Assembly: GCF_017303375.1 (NCBI RefSeq)
Contig: NZ_JAFKOH010000002.1
Span: forward strand, 372,001-436,000
DNA: 64,000 bases
Source of the DNA: Bacillus sp. NTK074B
GTDB lineage: Bacteria; Bacillota; Bacilli; Bacillales; Bacillaceae_B
Direction of reading: 5' to 3'
Below the pieces are notes generated by a model, which was given only the letters and a program-made list of their open reading frames with translations, had not been told where the DNA came from and made no database searches. Made by a program: the position numbers and the translations under genes. Below, in pieces: positions 62,401 through 64,000 of the stretch; position 1 is the stretch's first letter, and every line of letters begins with the position of its first letter.

Positions 62401-62900
62401 CCTCCGCCAAGTGATGCTTTAATGATGATCGGGAACCCGTGTTCCTTCCCAAATGCAATGACTTCCTCCAATGTCTCTACAGGACCATCCGTACCCGGTA
62501 TAACAGGTATATTAGCCTCTTGAGCCTGATGTCGTGCCTTAACTTTGTCACCGAACATGTTTAAATGCTCCGAATCTGGACCTACGAAATTGATCCCTTC
62601 TTCTTCACAACGTCTGGCAAAATGTATATTTTCGGACAGGAAACCATATCCGGGATGGATGGCATCGACACCTGCATTTTTTGCAATTCGAATGATTCCT
62701 TCAATATCTAAATAAGCATCAATAGGCTTCTTCCCTTCGCCTACTAAATACGCTTCATCTGCTTTATAGCGATGATATGCACCAGAGTCTTCCTTGCTGT
62801 ATATCGCCACGGTTCGAATATTAAGTTCAGTACATGCCCTGAACACACGGATGGCAATTTCTCCGCGATTTGCTACCAGTACTTTTTTAATTTTCTTCAA
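59460..62900 (-). CDS. pycA: Pyruvate carboxylase
   Basis: 1146 residues, full-length single-chain enzyme. Biotin carboxylase domain (about 1-455; A-N-R-G-E-I-A-I-R, K-A-S-L-G-G-G-G-R-G-M), carboxyltransferase domain (about 530-800; T-D-T-T-F-R-D-A-H-Q-S, Y-E-M-W-G-G-A-T-F-D-V-A), the tetramerisation/allosteric region and the C-terminal biotinyl domain with E-A-M-K-M-E near residue 1110. It carboxylates pyruvate to oxaloacetate, feeding the TCA cycle and aspartate synthesis; acetyl-CoA is the usual activator. Same neighbours (ftsW, ctaA) as in B. subtilis. Confidence 0.99.
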   Translation of the reverse strand: MKKIKKVLVANRGEIAIRVFRACTELNIRTVAIYSKEDSGAYHRYKADEAYLVGEGKKPIDAYLDIEGIIRIAKNAGVDAIHPGYGFLSENIHFARRCEEEGINFVGPDSEHLNMFGDKVKARHQAQEANIPVIPGTDGPVETLEEVIAFGKEHGFPIIIKASLGGGGRGMRIVRNLDSLKEAYERAKSEAKAAFGNDEIYVEKFVENPKHIEVQILGDQDGNIVHLYERDCSIQRRHQKVVEIAPSVSLSEKLREDICEAAVRLMDNVKYVNAGTVEFLVANNQFYFIEVNPRVQVEHTITEMVTGVDIVQSQLMIAEGHALHSDKLGIPLQDDIRTNGFAIQSRVTTEDPLNNFMPDTGKIMAYRSGGGFGVRLDAGNGFQGAVITPYYDSLLVKLSTWALTFEQAASKMVRNLQEFRIRGIKTNIPFLENVVKHENFITGQYDTSFIDTTPELFIFPKRKDRGTKMLSYIGNVTVNGFPGIEKKKKPVFPKPRIPALNGKQELQHGTKQILDQHGAEGLVNWVKEHNNVLLTDTTFRDAHQSLLATRVRTNDLKQIAEPTSQLLPDMFSYEMWGGATFDVAYRFLKEDPWNRLLTLRERIPNVLFQMLLRASNAVGYKNYPDNVIREFVEKSAFAGIDVFRIFDSLNWVKGMEVAIDAVRQSGKIAEAAICYTGDIDDPTRTKYSIDYYKNLAKELEASGAHILAIKDMAGLLKPQSAYRLISELKDTISLPIHLHTHDTSGNGIYTYARAVEAGVDIVDTALGTMSGLTSQPSASTLYYALKGTEREPDVNIDSLETLSHYWEDIRKYYTDFESGMMSPHSEVYKHEMPGGQYSNLQQQAKAVGLGNRWEEVKEMYARVNHMFGDIVKVTPSSKVVGDMALFMVQNDLSEADVIEKGEKIDFPDSVVELFEGYLGQPHGGFPKDLQRVILKGRNPLTVRPGELLDDVDFAALKEKLFEDLERPVTSFDALGYALYPKVFMEYANTMDQFGDISVLDTPTFLFGMRLGEEIEVEIETGKTLIVKLVSIGQAQADGTRIVYFELNGQAREVVIKDESIKSTVAAKMKADMKNENHIGASMPGTVIRVIAEKGETVEKGDHLMITEAMKMETTVQAPFAGVVKDIYVQNGDAISPGDLLIEVNKA

Positions 62901-62955
62901 TTCTCTCTCTCCTTTTAGCTATTCTTGATTGAATTTTCCAATAATGCAGTCTATT

Positions 62956-63007
62956 AAAAAGGGGCTGTCCCGAAAGATAGTAAAAAAGTATCTTAGGGGG
63001 CAGACCC
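62956..63007 (-). terminator. Terminator after ftsW
   Basis: On the minus strand GGGTCTGCCCCCTAAGATA pairs with TATCTTTCGGGACAGCCCC across a T-rich loop, followed by TTTTTAATAG. The paired arms contain the GGGGCTGTCCC block often seen in Bacillus repeats. Confidence 0.8.
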
Positions 63008-63042
63008 TAGACTTAGAGAGTTAGAAACTCTATAAAAGTGAC

Positions 63043-64000
63043 CTACATTTTTATACCATATATTTTTTTGCTATTATCCATATTCTCCGAAGGATAGTCA
63101 TTTTCCTTCTTGATTTTATATTTTTCTTCATATTTTACAAACATCGACACATTCACAAGGACACCCATCGACAAAGATAGCACCAATAGGGAAGAACCCC
63201 CGTAACTTATGAACGGCAGTGGAACCCCCGTGATTGGAATCAAACCTGAGACCCCTCCCAGATTGATGAAAGCCTGTATACCTATCATACAGGAGATCCC
63301 TATGGCAAGCATCGTCCCAAAGGGATCCTGACACTTCACCCCGGTATAAATCCCGCGGAGCACAATATAGGAAAGCCCGAGGATGACAAAGCTTACCCCG
63401 AATACCCCCAGCTCTTCAGCAATGATAGCCATGATGAAATCTGTTTGGGGTTCGGGTAAATAACCCAGCTTTTGGACACTCTGTCCTAGACCAAGGCCTT
63501 TCACTCCTCCGGAACCAATGGCAAGATATGAATTCACCAGATGGTAGCCTTCACCTTGGGCATATTTAAACGGGGACAGATAGGCTTCAATCCTGCTAAG
63601 CCTTTCTTTAGTGAAAATGAAGCCCCTCGCAAGATAAATGACGGGAGACAACACAATCATAAAACCGATTCCGAGGCCCGCAAGCTTAAAAAATGTCTTA
63701 TAGCTTATTCCAGAACAGGAAATGACGATCGCACCAATGGCGAATATAATTGCTGCCGTTCCGAAGTCAGGTTCTAAAAATACCAGGAAGCAAATGAAGC
63801 CTAGAAACAATAGCGGCGGTGCAAGTCCTTTATTAAAATCATCTATGTATGCCTGTTTCTTTGAGTATACGGAACCTAAATAAATAATAACGGCAAGCTT
63901 GGCGAATTCCGATGGCTGAATAGGCATGAAGCCTAAGTTGATCCAGCTCTTTGCATTGTTCACCTCATACCCGAATACATGGACCGCAAGTAACAATCCA
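63043..64000 (-). CDS. ftsW: SEDS-family glycosyltransferase FtsW, 5' end cut by window edge
   Basis: About 319 residues of the C-terminal part are present; the frame stays open to the window edge, so the first membrane segments are missing. SEDS motifs are clear: S-W-I-N-L-G-F-M-P-I-Q-P-S-E-F, L-E-P-D-F-G-T-A, L-P-E-P-Q-T-D-F-I-M-A, P-F-I-S-Y-G-G-S-S. Called FtsW (YlaO) from its place directly before pycA; it would polymerise septal peptidoglycan with PBP2B. It is a paralogue of spoVE at 13934-15034. Confidence 0.93.
   Translation of the reverse strand, partial: GLLLAVHVFGYEVNNAKSWINLGFMPIQPSEFAKLAVIIYLGSVYSKKQAYIDDFNKGLAPPLLFLGFICFLVFLEPDFGTAAIIFAIGAIVISCSGISYKTFFKLAGLGIGFMIVLSPVIYLARGFIFTKERLSRIEAYLSPFKYAQGEGYHLVNSYLAIGSGGVKGLGLGQSVQKLGYLPEPQTDFIMAIIAEELGVFGVSFVILGLSYIVLRGIYTGVKCQDPFGTMLAIGISCMIGIQAFINLGGVSGLIPITGVPLPFISYGGSSLLVLSLSMGVLVNVSMFVKYEEKYKIKKENDYPSENMDNSKKIYGIKM

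Overview
The window comes from a low-GC, endospore-forming Gram-positive bacterium of the Bacillaceae. It carries sigE, sigG, spoIIGA, spoVD, spoVE, ylbJ and an RsfA-type regulator, and most of its gene order follows Bacillus subtilis from ileS back through the division and cell-wall (dcw) cluster, the ylb region and the cta respiratory genes to ftsW. I would place it in Bacillus sensu lato (a Rossellomorea-like or similar genus); this rests on remembered gene order and protein resemblance, not on a search. Almost all genes lie on the minus strand, so transcription runs from high to low coordinates. No rRNA, tRNA, prophage, insertion sequence or CRISPR array was seen.

Region by region. 1-430 holds the first six codons of ileS with its T-box leader and promoter. 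425-4454 is the ylmCDE-sepF-ylmG-ylmH-divIVA group. 4611-5100 is a tandem array of four palindromic units. 5105-7781 is the sporulation sigma-factor group spoIIGA-sigE-sigG. 8037-13292 is divIB-ylxW-ylxX-sbp-ftsA-ftsZ. 13293-13933 is a gene-free stretch where B. subtilis has murG and murB. 13934-25700 is mraZ-rsmH-ftsL-pbpB-spoVD-murE-(orphan MurF-like N-terminal domain)-mraY-murD-spoVE. 25919-28910 is panE-DUF3397-bshC. 29048-32288 is a three-gene biotin-dependent acyl-CoA carboxylase cassette inserted between panE and ylbP. 32519-49785 is the ylb region (ylbP to ylbA) with rpmF, coaD, rsmD, tmcAL and several extra genes not present at this place in B. subtilis. 49977-63000 is an AI-2E-type membrane protein, then ctaM, ctaG, ctaFEDCB, ctaA and pycA. 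63043-64000 is the 3' part of ftsW.

How the genes work together. The dcw block makes the lipid-linked peptidoglycan precursor (murE, mraY, murD), polymerises it (pbpB with FtsW-type partners; spoVD with spoVE for the spore cortex) and places the division ring (ftsZ, ftsA, sepF, divIB, ftsL, divIVA). spoIIGA, sigE and sigG then drive compartment-specific sporulation transcription. The cta genes encode a caa3-type cytochrome c oxidase with its heme A synthesis and assembly factors, next to pyruvate carboxylase.

The most unusual items are: a free-standing Mur-ligase N-terminal domain exactly where ancestral murF would be; the apparent loss of murG and murB from the cluster; a palindromic repeat family whose paired arms change together; a 10-bp-phased MraZ operator; a crotonase that appears to lack both catalytic glutamates; and an exported 473-residue protein of unknown function next to an orphan plus-strand terminator. 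Candidate sigma-H, sigma-F and sigma-E promoters sit upstream of ftsA, sigG and spoVD, where B. subtilis also uses these sigma factors.
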